Positions 9,192 through 18,193 of a DNA stretch of 64,000 nucleotides are shown here, in pieces. The notes beneath the pieces were generated by a model. The model did not search any database, was not told the origin of the DNA, and worked only from the letters and a program-made list of their open reading frames with translations. The position numbers and the translations under genes are program-made. The stretch lies in NCBI RefSeq assembly GCF_021190955.1, contig NZ_JAIOAO010000001.1, positions 682,001 to 746,000 on the forward strand. The letters are read 5' to 3'. Source of the stretch: Parachryseolinea silvisoli. Its GTDB lineage: Bacteria; Bacteroidota; Bacteroidia; Cytophagales; Cyclobacteriaceae. How positions within the stretch are numbered: position 1 is the first letter of the stretch; every line of letters begins with the position of its first letter.

Positions 9192-10610
9192 ATGAAAATT
9201 AATTGTAAATCCATATATATCGCTAGTATCTGTTTGTATTTCGGTCCAATAATAATGGGATGCGATGAACTGCTAGATATAGACGAACCTAATTCGAAAG
9301 TTTCGATAGAAACAGTGTTTCGTGACGACGGCACGGCTACTTCTGCGGTGACTGGTCTTTACACTGAAATGCTCTATGCGTTAAACTTCGCTAGCGGAAA
9401 TTATAATAGTGTAACGGCATTAGCAGGGTTATCATCCGATGAACTTATAAACTATTGGCCAACGAATACTACAGAACAGCAGTTTTACGATAACAACATT
9501 GTCCCGCAGAATGATGATATTTTAAGCGTCTGGACATCTGCTTACAAAGTTATATATCAAGCAAATTCGGTTTTCGAGGGATTGACCAATTCAAGCGGCC
9601 TTACAGCAGCAGTCCGCGAGCAATTGCAAGGAGAGGCACTTTTCGTCCGCGCATTTACACATTTCTATTTAATAAATCTCTTTGGGGCAGTGCCACTGAT
9701 AACAAGCACCGACTATCGCAAAAATACATCGGCTCCGAGAAGCAGTGTCGATCAGGTGTATGATCAGGTTATTGTTGATTTATTAGCGGCTCAGACGCTA
9801 ATGAGTGGCACATACACGACATCCGGTAGAGTAAGGCCAAACAGCTTCACAGCTATGGCGCTCCTAGCTCGTGTATATCTTTATCGCAAGGACTGGGCAA
9901 ATGCAGATGTGCTCGCATCAAATGTTATAAATGAGGGTACCTATCAAATAGAATCGGACTTAAACAATGTTTTCACATCCTCAAGCACTGAGGCTATTTG
10001 GCAATTACAGCCATTGGCTGGTGATATTAACACATGGGAAGGGAACATTTTTATCCTTGACAGTGAGCCAGCATTCTATTATCTGAACAAAGACCTGGTG
10101 GATTTTTTTGAGGTTGGGGATAAGAGGCTAGAGAGTTGGACTGGAAGCTTTGAAAATGGAAGTGACACATTCTATTATCCGTTCAAATATAAAGTTAAGT
10201 ATGGAGGAACTGCGTCTACCCCCCCGATGAGTGTAACCGAGTATTCGATGGTATTCAGGTTGGCAGAACAGTATCTCATTCGCGCAGAGGCAAGAGCACA
10301 TTTAGAAAATTATGCTGGAGCTATCAGTGACCTCGACGCTATACGCGGCCGTGCCGACCTTCCTCTTATCGCGGACACAAATCCGACCACGGGAAAAAGC
10401 GATTTACTTCTTTTAATCGAAAACGAAAGACGGTCAGAGCTTTTTACCGAATGGGGACATAGATGGTTTGACTTAAAGCGGACTGACCGTTCAACCGAGG
10501 TGCTATCAGCGTCAAAGGCTGATTGGCAACCTACTGATGTTCTGTACCCGCTACCCGATTTGGAGTTTACAAGAAATCCAAATCTAAAAGATCAAAACGA
10601 AGGATACTAG
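9192..10610 (+). CDS. SusD/RagB-type surface substrate-binding lipoprotein
   Basis: This 472-residue outer-membrane lipoprotein starts with a signal sequence and a lipobox ending in Cys24 (IIMGC). The SusD fold is seen in the TPR-like helices (LQGEALFVRAFTHFYLINLFGAVPL near 145-170, TAMALLARVYLYRKDW near 215) and the C-terminal ENERRSELFTEWGHRWFDLKR block at about 415-440, with a closing YPLPDLEFTRNPNLKDQNEGY typical of the family. It caps the SusC channel and captures substrate at the cell surface. It starts 10 bases after susC and is surely cotranscribed with it; a hairpin follows the gene. Confidence 0.95.
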   Translation: MKINCKSIYIASICLYFGPIIMGCDELLDIDEPNSKVSIETVFRDDGTATSAVTGLYTEMLYALNFASGNYNSVTALAGLSSDELINYWPTNTTEQQFYDNNIVPQNDDILSVWTSAYKVIYQANSVFEGLTNSSGLTAAVREQLQGEALFVRAFTHFYLINLFGAVPLITSTDYRKNTSAPRSSVDQVYDQVIVDLLAAQTLMSGTYTTSGRVRPNSFTAMALLARVYLYRKDWANADVLASNVINEGTYQIESDLNNVFTSSSTEAIWQLQPLAGDINTWEGNIFILDSEPAFYYLNKDLVDFFEVGDKRLESWTGSFENGSDTFYYPFKYKVKYGGTASTPPMSVTEYSMVFRLAEQYLIRAEARAHLENYAGAISDLDAIRGRADLPLIADTNPTTGKSDLLLLIENERRSELFTEWGHRWFDLKRTDRSTEVLSASKADWQPTDVLYPLPDLEFTRNPNLKDQNEGY

Positions 10611-10631
10611 GGTTCAGTATCTTCAATCAAT

Positions 10632-10660
10632 GAGGGAGCGGTTCAACGCTCCTTCTTTTC
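10632..10660 (+). terminator. Rho-independent terminator after susD
   Basis: GGAGCG and CGCTCC pair around the 6-base loop GTTCAA, with the stem extended by G-T and A-T pairs, followed by TTCTTTTC. It lies 20 bases after the susD stop and just before the M16 peptidase gene, so it may reduce read-through into the peptidase. Confidence 0.6.
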
Positions 10661-10676
10661 ACTAAAAATTCATTTT

Positions 10677-13508
10677 ATGATCAAGCCCTCACTAGTAGGA
10701 GTACTACTCATGTTATTCTCTACAATCGGTTTTTCGCAAAGGTCAGAACGAAATACAAAACTAGATATCGATCCCAACGTTATTATCGGCAAACTTACAA
10801 ACGGCTTTACATACTATTTAAGAAAGTCACCGGGCGATAAAACGGCAGTTCAATTCGTAGTGAAAGCTGGATACAACCAAGAAACCGCGGATCAACGATA
10901 CTTAGCTCACATACTTGAACACATGGCGTTCAGGGGTACAAAAAGTTTTTCTAATCCTATGCGGTATTTTGAGGAACGCGGCATTGCTAGAGGATCAGAT
11001 TTCAACGCAGTTACGACTAATGATCGCACTGTTTATTATGCAAATTTGCCAGCTCAGAATTACGAACTATTAGAAAAATTGCTAGAGTTCTATCGAGAAT
11101 GCGCACATGATATCAATTTGTCGTCTGACAATGTTGATAACGAACGCCTGGTGGTAATCGAAGAATGTAGGATAAGCGAGCAAGATAAGGACGAGAGTGC
11201 CATTGTTCGCAGAACTATAATGGGAAATACAAAATATACAGATAAGCCGGACTTCAGTGAGTCGCAAAGTGTTGCAACTTTCAAGCATGAGTCGCTCTTG
11301 AATTATTACAACCTTTGGTATCGATCTAATTTCCAAGCCATTGTAATAGTCGGGGATATCGATTGTAAAAGACTTGAAAAACTGATCCGCCGGCTATTTT
11401 CCGATCTACACAAATCGAAAATCAAAACCGTCGGAGTGGAGGTTGCAGATACTAGCTTCTTTGGCTGGAAAAACAGGTATGTTACAATCACTGGAAATAA
11501 AAATGGTAACGAGAGCATCAACATATATCTAAAAAGCATTCAAAATAGAATAACAGATTCGGCGAGCCTTGCCTTCAATTTAAAAAAACAATTGTACAAT
11601 GCTATGACAACCGCGCGTCTCTCAATACTAACACAAGAATTCAAGTACGCTGAAGCTGTCAGTTCGCGTTTCGAATCACTCCCTGTGCGTGGTCCTCAAA
11701 TAGAAGTGCTAAGGACTGGCTTTACCTTTCCCTCTGGGAAAGGTCTGCAAGCGTTGACTGAAGTTCTGACGCAATTGGAAAGGATTAAACGTTATGGCTT
11801 CACTGCAACAGAGCTTGGCCAAGCAAAGCTGGAAGTATTTGAAGTTCAACGAATAAATTCTAGAATTAGCAACTATCAATACGCAGGAAAGCTCACTAAC
11901 CATTTCGTGACTGGAGAGATAATGCCCTTTGCATATTCAAATCAAAAAATAGTTGAAACTATTTTAAGATCCATTAAAGTCGAAGATATGCATGCGTATG
12001 CTGCTGGATGGCTAACTGCTAATAACAACATGGATATTTTCTACGTATCGCCTGCAACTGAACCAAATAAGGTTATAAATGAATTCAGTGTAGATAGAAT
12101 ATTTAAGGATATGGCGCTGGTTAATATGCAGCCCTATGTAAGCCCCGTGACAGATGAACAACCGCCAATTAATAGAAGCTTAATGACACCGCAAAAAGCC
12201 AATCAACTAAAGCCAGTTGCCAACTATATTGAAAATTTCGATAAAAAAACAGGAATAACGTCAATAATACTAGAAAATGGCATGAGAATTTTCCTCAAGC
12301 CAATTGATTCAACCCAAGATTCAAGTGTGACATTGAAATCCGTTTCAAGTCAAAGCGGCAATCTACTCTGTGATACAACGTTAGCGTTGAAAAAATATGC
12401 CCACTACATAATAGCAAGTAGTGGAATTGGACATCTGAAAGGCTCACAACTGAAAGCTTTCTTCGACGAACATAACATAGATCATCTTGCACTATACAAT
12501 GGGGAATCGGGTAATGGTTTCGAAAGCACCTTTAATAATAGTCGCTTAGAAGAAATCCTACAGTTGATATTTTTATTTATAACTGAACCTAAACTGGACA
12601 CCGCTACGTTCGAATCAATTATAAGTACCGAAAAGGCAGAAATTGAGCTGTCAAAAAAGCGGCTTCCTGATCAGTTTTCTGATACTATTCAATATTTCCG
12701 AAGTGAGCGCAAAAATAGTTCAGTTCGCATGTTGCACGAATTGGAAAGTAGCAGCATCATAGAAGTTAACAATTATTTTAAAAGACAATTCTCTTCGACT
12801 GTTGGCGCTGCGTACGCATTTTCAGGTAACTTTAACCTGGCTCATTTCAAGGCTTTAATATTGAAATATTTGGGCAATATCCCCAAGAAGGCCAGCGATG
12901 AGTGTAGACAACGCCAAGTAAATTTAAAAGCAAAACAGCTCGCTCAGCCCGTTGTAATTCGTTCCGGCGAACGAGATGAGGCGCGGATACAAATATTCTT
13001 TGATATCGTTGACGAGTACAGTGAACGCAATCACATTGCATTCGAACTCATTGCAAAGTACCTGGACGTCCAACTCTTTGATCGCCTAAGGAGAACGGAA
13101 AATGGAATTTACAATATAACCGTATACAAGAATATCAACAAAACAGAGCACGCCCAGTATAGCATTGGCATTTCATTTGCATGCGCACCAACGTCAGTCC
13201 AAAGATTAATAAACAGTGTGAAGGAGGAGATCCTTGATTTGAGAAATAACGGCATCGAGCAAGACCAATTTTCAAGACTGAAATACTTACAGACGAGTGA
13301 TTTAAAGTCTCAGATGCGGCTTGGCAGATATTGGGCCAACTACATAATAAAGCACTATAGAGAACAATCGCCGTTTACCTCTTTTCTTGATGAATCGGAC
13401 GCACTTGGTTCGATAAATCACATTGATGTTATGTTGTTCGCAAACAAGGTACTGTCCATTGCAAACATGAGCACCTACATTCAGCTACCAAATAATTTTG
13501 AGCAGTGA
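10677..13508 (+). CDS. Exported M16-family (pitrilysin/insulinase-like) metallopeptidase
   Basis: This 943-residue zinc peptidase has a signal peptide (about residues 1-20, ending TIGFS-Q). The inverted zinc motif HxxEH is at 78-82 (HILEH), and the distal glutamate lies in ERLVVIEE at about 156-163. A second M16-like half follows from about residue 510 without an HxxEH, the usual inactive partner domain, so the protein is a self-contained clamshell of two fused halves. It follows susC/susD by 66 bases on the same strand and would trim peptides in the periplasm after import. It is AT-rich like the rest of the island. Substrates are unknown. Confidence 0.9.
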   Translation: MIKPSLVGVLLMLFSTIGFSQRSERNTKLDIDPNVIIGKLTNGFTYYLRKSPGDKTAVQFVVKAGYNQETADQRYLAHILEHMAFRGTKSFSNPMRYFEERGIARGSDFNAVTTNDRTVYYANLPAQNYELLEKLLEFYRECAHDINLSSDNVDNERLVVIEECRISEQDKDESAIVRRTIMGNTKYTDKPDFSESQSVATFKHESLLNYYNLWYRSNFQAIVIVGDIDCKRLEKLIRRLFSDLHKSKIKTVGVEVADTSFFGWKNRYVTITGNKNGNESINIYLKSIQNRITDSASLAFNLKKQLYNAMTTARLSILTQEFKYAEAVSSRFESLPVRGPQIEVLRTGFTFPSGKGLQALTEVLTQLERIKRYGFTATELGQAKLEVFEVQRINSRISNYQYAGKLTNHFVTGEIMPFAYSNQKIVETILRSIKVEDMHAYAAGWLTANNNMDIFYVSPATEPNKVINEFSVDRIFKDMALVNMQPYVSPVTDEQPPINRSLMTPQKANQLKPVANYIENFDKKTGITSIILENGMRIFLKPIDSTQDSSVTLKSVSSQSGNLLCDTTLALKKYAHYIIASSGIGHLKGSQLKAFFDEHNIDHLALYNGESGNGFESTFNNSRLEEILQLIFLFITEPKLDTATFESIISTEKAEIELSKKRLPDQFSDTIQYFRSERKNSSVRMLHELESSSIIEVNNYFKRQFSSTVGAAYAFSGNFNLAHFKALILKYLGNIPKKASDECRQRQVNLKAKQLAQPVVIRSGERDEARIQIFFDIVDEYSERNHIAFELIAKYLDVQLFDRLRRTENGIYNITVYKNINKTEHAQYSIGISFACAPTSVQRLINSVKEEILDLRNNGIEQDQFSRLKYLQTSDLKSQMRLGRYWANYIIKHYREQSPFTSFLDESDALGSINHIDVMLFANKVLSIANMSTYIQLPNNFEQ

Positions 13509-13511
13509 AAA

Positions 13512-13539
13512 TTGGAGCCGCCTATTAAAGCGGCTCCAA
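13512..13539. terminator. Bidirectional terminator between convergent genes
   Basis: TTGGAGCCGC and GCGGCTCCAA form a perfect 10-bp stem with the 8-base loop CTATTAAA. It sits between the M16 peptidase gene (plus strand) and the first Cys-rich small protein gene (minus strand) and can serve both. Confidence 0.85.
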
Positions 13540-13546
13540 CTTCAAT

Positions 13547-13894
13547 TTAATTTACTCCTAGATCTGCTACATCCGTAACTGTTTCCGCAGGATCAAAAGC
13601 GGGATTAACGGCGGTAGTGTTCTTCATGAACACATCGCATGTCCCACTGGATATGATTCTACCGTTAGTGTTTGTAGCTGGCAAGCTAGGGCTGTCTTGC
13701 GCCACCGAGACATAGCAGTTTGCTGAACCGGAGTTTGAACATTCCAGTCCGGTATTTACACAATGCCATGCCGGGTTTTGCTGACTTTTGATTTTAATAT
13801 ACACCGGTGTGGCCAAGTTACCAGTAAAGGTAAATGCACTAGCTGACGCAAATACTACGGCGCAAGCGCCAAGAATTAAACTTCTGTTTTTCAT
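13547..13894 (-). CDS. Small exported Cys-rich protein (DUF6520-like), copy 1
   Basis: This 115-residue protein has a signal-like N-terminus (MKNRSLILGACAVVFASASAF) and a mature part with four cysteines spaced C-x6-C-x7-C and a later GTC. The CVNT..EC and SGSANCYV motifs are shared with the neighbouring copy at 13983-14324, so the two are tandem paralogues. It resembles the small secreted proteins annotated as DUF6520 in Bacteroidota; that name is given from memory of the pattern and is tentative. The even number of cysteines and the MauE-like gene nearby suggest disulfide bonds. Function is unknown; it could be a carried peptide, a structural protein or a redox substrate. Confidence 0.75.
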   Translation of the reverse strand: MKNRSLILGACAVVFASASAFTFTGNLATPVYIKIKSQQNPAWHCVNTGLECSNSGSANCYVSVAQDSPSLPATNTNGRIISSGTCDVFMKNTTAVNPAFDPAETVTDVADLGVN

Positions 13895-13982
13895 AAAATT
13901 TGATTTTAAGGTGTTTAAATATTGCCTACTTATATTTATTCAGGATTCGGCATCTCCTGATATCCTCGCGAGATTTTTTTAA

Positions 13983-14324
13983 CTATTCGATAGGTGCAAC
14001 TGCTGTAACAGTTTCTACCGGATTATAAGATGGATTAACATTGGTAGTATTCATTATTTTAATGCAATCCGTGCCATTCCATTTACGCCCATCGGTGTTG
14101 ACGGCCGGGGTTGGCGGTAGATCAACTGCCACATTAACATAGCAGTTTGCTGAACCTGATTCGGAACATTGTAGCTCCGTATTAACACAGTGCCACATTG
14201 GATTACTTGAGCTTCGTATTTTAATGTAAACGGTTGTTGCCAGTGGAAGTAGCGATAATGTAAAGCCGGTTGTGGATGCAATCACAACCGCGACCACCGC
14301 AAGAAAGAAACCACGATTCTTCAT
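13983..14324 (-). CDS. Small exported Cys-rich protein (DUF6520-like), copy 2
   Basis: This is a 113-residue paralogue of the protein at 13547-13894, encoded 88 bases upstream of it on the same strand. It shares the signal segment, the TTVYIKIRSSSNPMWHCVNT block, the C-x6-C-x7-C spacing and the NPVETVTAV ending. The MKNR start at 14324 matches the paralogue; an in-frame ATG at 14330 adds two residues. Divergence in the C-terminal third, with a DC in place of a TC, shows the duplication is not recent. Its place downstream of the anchored protein and the MauE-like gene suggests all four work together. Confidence 0.75.
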   Translation of the reverse strand: MKNRGFFLAVVAVVIASTTGFTLSLLPLATTVYIKIRSSSNPMWHCVNTELQCSESGSANCYVNVAVDLPPTPAVNTDGRKWNGTDCIKIMNTTNVNPSYNPVETVTAVAPIE

Positions 14325-14412
14325 ATGCAATTGGGTTAAATAGGTTAGATTATGCGAAATTCAACATCGAATATTTTACAAAATATTTTCGTATTCTATT
14401 TATGCGCTTTAT

Positions 14413-15465
14413 TTAATTCATCGGCAGCAGATAGCTAACGATATACTTCCCGTGAATTGCAAATATCTTGTCTTCTGACACTATAAATGAACTGACCTTT
14501 ATGTCTTCGTAATCTGGAATGTAAAACGACTCGAGGTATTGTCCATCCCGCAGATCGTACATATCGACTACTGATTTTGTGATGAAATCGTGCATATCTT
14601 CCTCAAATGACAATATATTTGAATGTATGTATAGCACGTTATTAAAAGCTGCAGCGTTTATATTTATTTGCCGCGGGGGCTCTGAAATCATGCTCTTCCC
14701 ATCTCCCCCCAATTTTGCGATCTTTAATTGTGCTCGTGAGAATGTGTCAATTGTATGGCCACGGAACTTTAAGTTAAGCAGGGTATCACAGACAATAAGT
14801 TCGTTTCTGTAATAATGTATATAGATGACTTGATGAGTAGCTTTATCGATCACAAGCTTGCCATCCGAGCAGAATATTCCGTCAATCTGCTTATTTATTA
14901 AATTGAGATTGAACATTAAGCCGCTGGATGACTTTTTCGCCAGTTCATAGCTTTTTGTAGCCGTGTTTAGGGATCGCAAAATAAGCGAATTTGGACCGAC
15001 AGGAAACGCTTCTGCTGAATAGTCGCGTTCAATACCTATGTACCTCGTTGCCTTCCATTCGCCAATTACTCCCCGAAGATATTCTGGCATACCGCCGTGG
15101 GTTAAATAGAAGTATGGTGAGTCAATTGTCAATCGGAACCTTTGAAACGATTCTACACTGTCCAAATGTACCTCAAGTTTGTTATGCGTTGAATCATTTA
15201 GTGTATTGCTCACCGAAAGTAAATGAAATGGCGCAGTGAGGTTGCCTAGATAGACTCGGTCGTGATCGAATCCTGACAAATAGAATGAATTGACTCCAAC
15301 ATCAAGTGCGTTTTCCCTTTGCAACTTCCCTTTTACGAATGTCCGTATGAACGTGCCGCGATAGATTCCCTTACTAATCGGTGAGGTAGCATATAGCGTT
15401 ACTATTATGCTAACACTAGCAATAGTGCATATTAACACGGCGTATACTCTTTTTTTAATGTTCAT
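14413..15465 (-). CDS. Membrane-anchored or exported protein of unknown function
   Basis: This 350-residue protein starts with one hydrophobic segment (about residues 7-27) and is then beta-rich, with repeated short strands such as SPYFYLTHGG, LVIDKATHQVIYIHYYRNELIVCD and DYEDIKVSSFIVSEDKIFAIHGKYIVSYL. The pattern resembles a beta-propeller-like sensor or binding domain, but no family motif could be fixed. Its ATG overlaps the stop of the MauE-like gene by four bases, so the two are coupled. It is encoded between the MauE-like protein and the Cys-rich pair, which suggests an extracytoplasmic role in handling them (inference). Confidence 0.6.
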   Translation of the reverse strand: MNIKKRVYAVLICTIASVSIIVTLYATSPISKGIYRGTFIRTFVKGKLQRENALDVGVNSFYLSGFDHDRVYLGNLTAPFHLLSVSNTLNDSTHNKLEVHLDSVESFQRFRLTIDSPYFYLTHGGMPEYLRGVIGEWKATRYIGIERDYSAEAFPVGPNSLILRSLNTATKSYELAKKSSSGLMFNLNLINKQIDGIFCSDGKLVIDKATHQVIYIHYYRNELIVCDTLLNLKFRGHTIDTFSRAQLKIAKLGGDGKSMISEPPRQININAAAFNNVLYIHSNILSFEEDMHDFITKSVVDMYDLRDGQYLESFYIPDYEDIKVSSFIVSEDKIFAIHGKYIVSYLLPMN

Positions 15466-15962
15466 AACTGCACTTTATATCTGGTGGGCTGTGTATTATC
15501 TATTAATGGGATATTTTGAGACTCAGTGTCAATAACAAAAACACCAAGAAGAGCAACTAACGTGAAAATCAGATTAAATATCAGGTGTTCAGTCCATCCC
15601 AAAGTGTTGAGAATGCCGCCGCATGAGCATGGAACGTAGGGACTTAGCGTTAGTATAAACGCAATGTACAAAGTGAAGATTAACATGAGCATGAATGCAA
15701 GCAGAGTGCCGACGATCCTAAATTTCGGCAGAAGAAGCATTGCTGAAATAGTAAGTTCAGCGCTCGGAACAAGCCAGGAAACCCAAGAGGAATGGTGCAT
15801 TATTAATGGCGATTTTCCAATCTGTGCCTGGAACTCTGCAAATTCCATTACTTTATTTATCGCTGCGTAAACAAACAACAGTATCAAAAGCATACAAATG
15901 ATATCTGCTGAAAGCGCACGGGATGGAACTATCCTCTTCATGGTCGCAAATGTTAAGTTCAC
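15462..15962 (-). CDS. MauE/DoxX-like redox-associated membrane protein
   Basis: This 166-residue protein has four predicted membrane helices (about 18-38, 58-78, 84-110 and 128-148). The PCSCGG motif near residue 112-117, on a loop between helices 3 and 4, is the hallmark of MauE-like proteins. MauE is needed for disulfide formation in the small subunit of methylamine dehydrogenase, and the wider family is linked to periplasmic thiol chemistry. Here it is the first gene of a minus-strand operon with an anchored unknown protein and, downstream, two four-cysteine exported proteins that are plausible substrates. No methylamine dehydrogenase genes are present. Confidence 0.8.
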   Translation of the reverse strand: MNLTFATMKRIVPSRALSADIICMLLILLFVYAAINKVMEFAEFQAQIGKSPLIMHHSSWVSWLVPSAELTISAMLLLPKFRIVGTLLAFMLMLIFTLYIAFILTLSPYVPCSCGGILNTLGWTEHLIFNLIFTLVALLGVFVIDTESQNIPLIDNTQPTRYKVQL

Positions 15963-16175
15963 CTGACTTGTAGGGTTCTATTATAGCATGAGCAGGGACC
16001 TCATGGATATAATAGAGAACCCACAAATCAAGTTTAGGTTAAGGGATTATATCTTAAGTCAACTATTATTAGCTATGTGGTGTGACTGTCTAGTGTGTGG
16101 TTGATGTCTCAAAGTAACGCAATGGATAATACACTTTTGGATCAACTTGCTATCAAAAAGGCACTTTTTCAAACG

Positions 16176-17090
16176 TTAGTCTTTATCCAATTCTGTACCA
16201 CGTGCAGCCGCCGGTGGTTGCCCGTAAAAGTTTTTGTACGCGTTGAAAAATCCCGTTTCTGCGTAGCCAAGCTCAATGGCAATGCTCTTAACAGATCGCG
16301 ATGGGTCTCGCAATAGCCGTTTTGCTTCCTCCATCTTCAGCTGGACTACATATTCGTGGACATTCTTACCGGTGTGCAGTTTAAAGCCTTCTTGGAGCTT
16401 ACGTTTGTTGATTCCTAACTCGCTTGCAACAGCGTCGATCGTGATTTTCTGTTTGAAGGTATTTGCGAGATATTCTATCGCGTACCTTATGGTTGGATCA
16501 CTAACCACGTACGCAGGCTTTTGTCCAAGGAATAGATCAGCCATATCGATCATTGCACCAAAAAATATCTCGTATGCCTTAATCTCCATAAACAAATGAC
16601 GCATTGCCTCATCCTTTGAAATATTATAGAGAAGGGCGTCAACTTCTTCTTGCATCCGCAGCGGTATAGGCAAATGGTGATCCCGTATCAACGATGCCGT
16701 CTGACGACTTACATTATCCAGGAAAGAATTTAAAAAGGCAAAATCGAGCGCAGCGCGAGTGAGCGTGCTCGGCTCCAGGCGCATAGCGATAGAATGATGC
16801 AAACCGCGCGGTATGCATACTCTGTACTCGGTTTGCGGCAAGTACACTAAATTATAATGTGACTTTTCGATAGTCGAGGGAAGCAGAGAGCTGCCGGAAT
16901 ATTCGATCGGTTCGCCCAAGTTAAGGACGAGTCCCAAAAACTCGCGGGATAAGATAAAGTCAATGGTCTCCGTCTTCTGTGGATGCCTGCGAAAATTTGA
17001 TAGACTAAATGGAAACTTTACGCCCGGTCTAGCATCGTATGTAATTTGATTTAATGAGGTCATAACGGTAGGTGTTTGCGGAATTTGCAA
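16176..17090 (-). CDS. AraC-family transcriptional regulator
   Basis: This 304-residue regulator has a C-terminal AraC double helix-turn-helix (about residues 205-300): ITIDAVASELGINKRKLQEGFK, then SVKSIAIELGYAETGFFNAYKNFYG with the canonical GY...FF..YKNFYG ending. The N-terminal two-thirds is a ligand or partner domain of no recognised type. An ATG at 17063 is an alternative start. It is monocistronic and stands 213 bases from the MauE-like operon, so it may regulate the island next door; no operator could be identified. Confidence 0.88.
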   Translation of the reverse strand: MQIPQTPTVMTSLNQITYDARPGVKFPFSLSNFRRHPQKTETIDFILSREFLGLVLNLGEPIEYSGSSLLPSTIEKSHYNLVYLPQTEYRVCIPRGLHHSIAMRLEPSTLTRAALDFAFLNSFLDNVSRQTASLIRDHHLPIPLRMQEEVDALLYNISKDEAMRHLFMEIKAYEIFFGAMIDMADLFLGQKPAYVVSDPTIRYAIEYLANTFKQKITIDAVASELGINKRKLQEGFKLHTGKNVHEYVVQLKMEEAKRLLRDPSRSVKSIAIELGYAETGFFNAYKNFYGQPPAAARGTELDKD

Positions 17091-17264
17091 AACAACATGA
17101 ATTGGGGCTTACGTATTCGGGAGTAAAATTTCCCTAATCTTTAACGAAACACTTGTTTTCCGTCCGAGCCATGAGACTAAAAATCCAAATCGTGTGAGCT
17201 TGTTAAATATTCTTGCCCGCCACTAAGATCAATTATGGATTTGATATCTACCAAATTAACGATG

Positions 17265-17588
17265 TCAAATGAAATTCACCACCGAAGTTGATAAGTCAGA
17301 GGCGATAACCCGAAAACGCCCATTTTGCGGTTGTCCAATAAAAAACACCTTGACGCACCTCTCAATAGTTTGAGAAGTTTTTCGTTTTGATTTTCGATAT
17401 TCCCAAGGCGGTGTTGGATTATTTTCACTCCATAAACCATTTCGGCCCGCCATTGCTGTTGCCTCTAATTCGGACATCGTCTTACTGGACGAATATTTTT
17501 TATAATGCCAGGCGAGGCCGTTGCGAATAAGTTCTTGGTTTAAAATCTTGCCATCTGAGTTAAATGCGGACCGGTATGACAAGGTCAA
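17265..17588 (-). pseudogene. 3' fragment of a staphylococcal-nuclease-like gene
   Basis: The residues DGKILNQELIRNGLAWHYKKYS followed by ARNGLWSENNPTPPWEYRK-type sequence match the C-terminal third of thermonuclease (SNase) domains, where LN.EL...GLAW.Y and GLW......PPWE.R are conserved. The N-terminal half with the catalytic Arg, Asp and Glu residues is absent. Upstream of about 17575 the frame continues without a start codon into sequence that is antisense to another gene, so homology stops abruptly. Only a TTG at 17588 is available as a start. A 40-residue tail follows the SNase region. It is read as a 5'-truncated pseudogene. Confidence 0.65.
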
Positions 17589-17610
17589 TTTTTTATTATC
17601 CCTTGGCGAA

Positions 17611-17904
17611 ATGCCGGATGTGCCAAAGGCGTCACCGGAGTTGGATAGCGATCAGCAGCTGTTTGAGTGGCTGCGTGAGCAAGGGATGCTGGTGATGGTG
17701 TTTCTGCCAGGGCAGCGTGAATCGATTATGGGAAGAGTCGAAGTTGTAGGCGACAAAAGTTGCCAGCTGCGTTTGGTCAGCGATGAACTCGAAGTGTCGG
17801 AGGATTTGTTGGAGCTTGCTTATAATAAGCTACATATCGTGGTGGTGGAGACGCATTTGCTGCGGATGTTTGATCGGTATCTCGTGGAGATGGGGCATAC
17901 TTAG
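17611..17904 (+). CDS. Hypothetical protein, probably a 5'-truncated fragment
   Basis: From the ATG at 17611 this encodes 97 residues with natural composition (SDQQLFEWLREQGMLVMVFL, RVEVVGDKSCQLRLVSDELE, then a Leu/His-rich helix ending LVEMGHT). The frame is open and still protein-like upstream to about 17565, where it meets the broken end of the SNase-like fragment on the other strand. Both genes therefore seem cut at the same point, and this one is probably the 3' part of a longer protein. No family is recognised. Confidence 0.45.
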   Translation: MPDVPKASPELDSDQQLFEWLREQGMLVMVFLPGQRESIMGRVEVVGDKSCQLRLVSDELEVSEDLLELAYNKLHIVVVETHLLRMFDRYLVEMGHT

Positions 17905-18193
17905 AGCCTCCTATATTTCAACATGAACAATTTACTCCGCCTCAAGGACTGATCAAAGTTCAAACTATGGTGTACCCCTTTTGACACACAGGTATAAAGC
18001 TAGCGGTTATTTATTTTAACAAAATGAATGGTCCGCAGCTTTATTTTTAAATTTAGATAAAAATCTCGCAATGAAAAATGAAGAGGCCACTAGAAATCGG
18101 TATGATAGGCTTATCAAATTCATTGAATCTATAATAAATATTACTTTTGATGCCAAAAAATTCGGTCGCTTGAACGCCTTGTAAAAATGCCAA

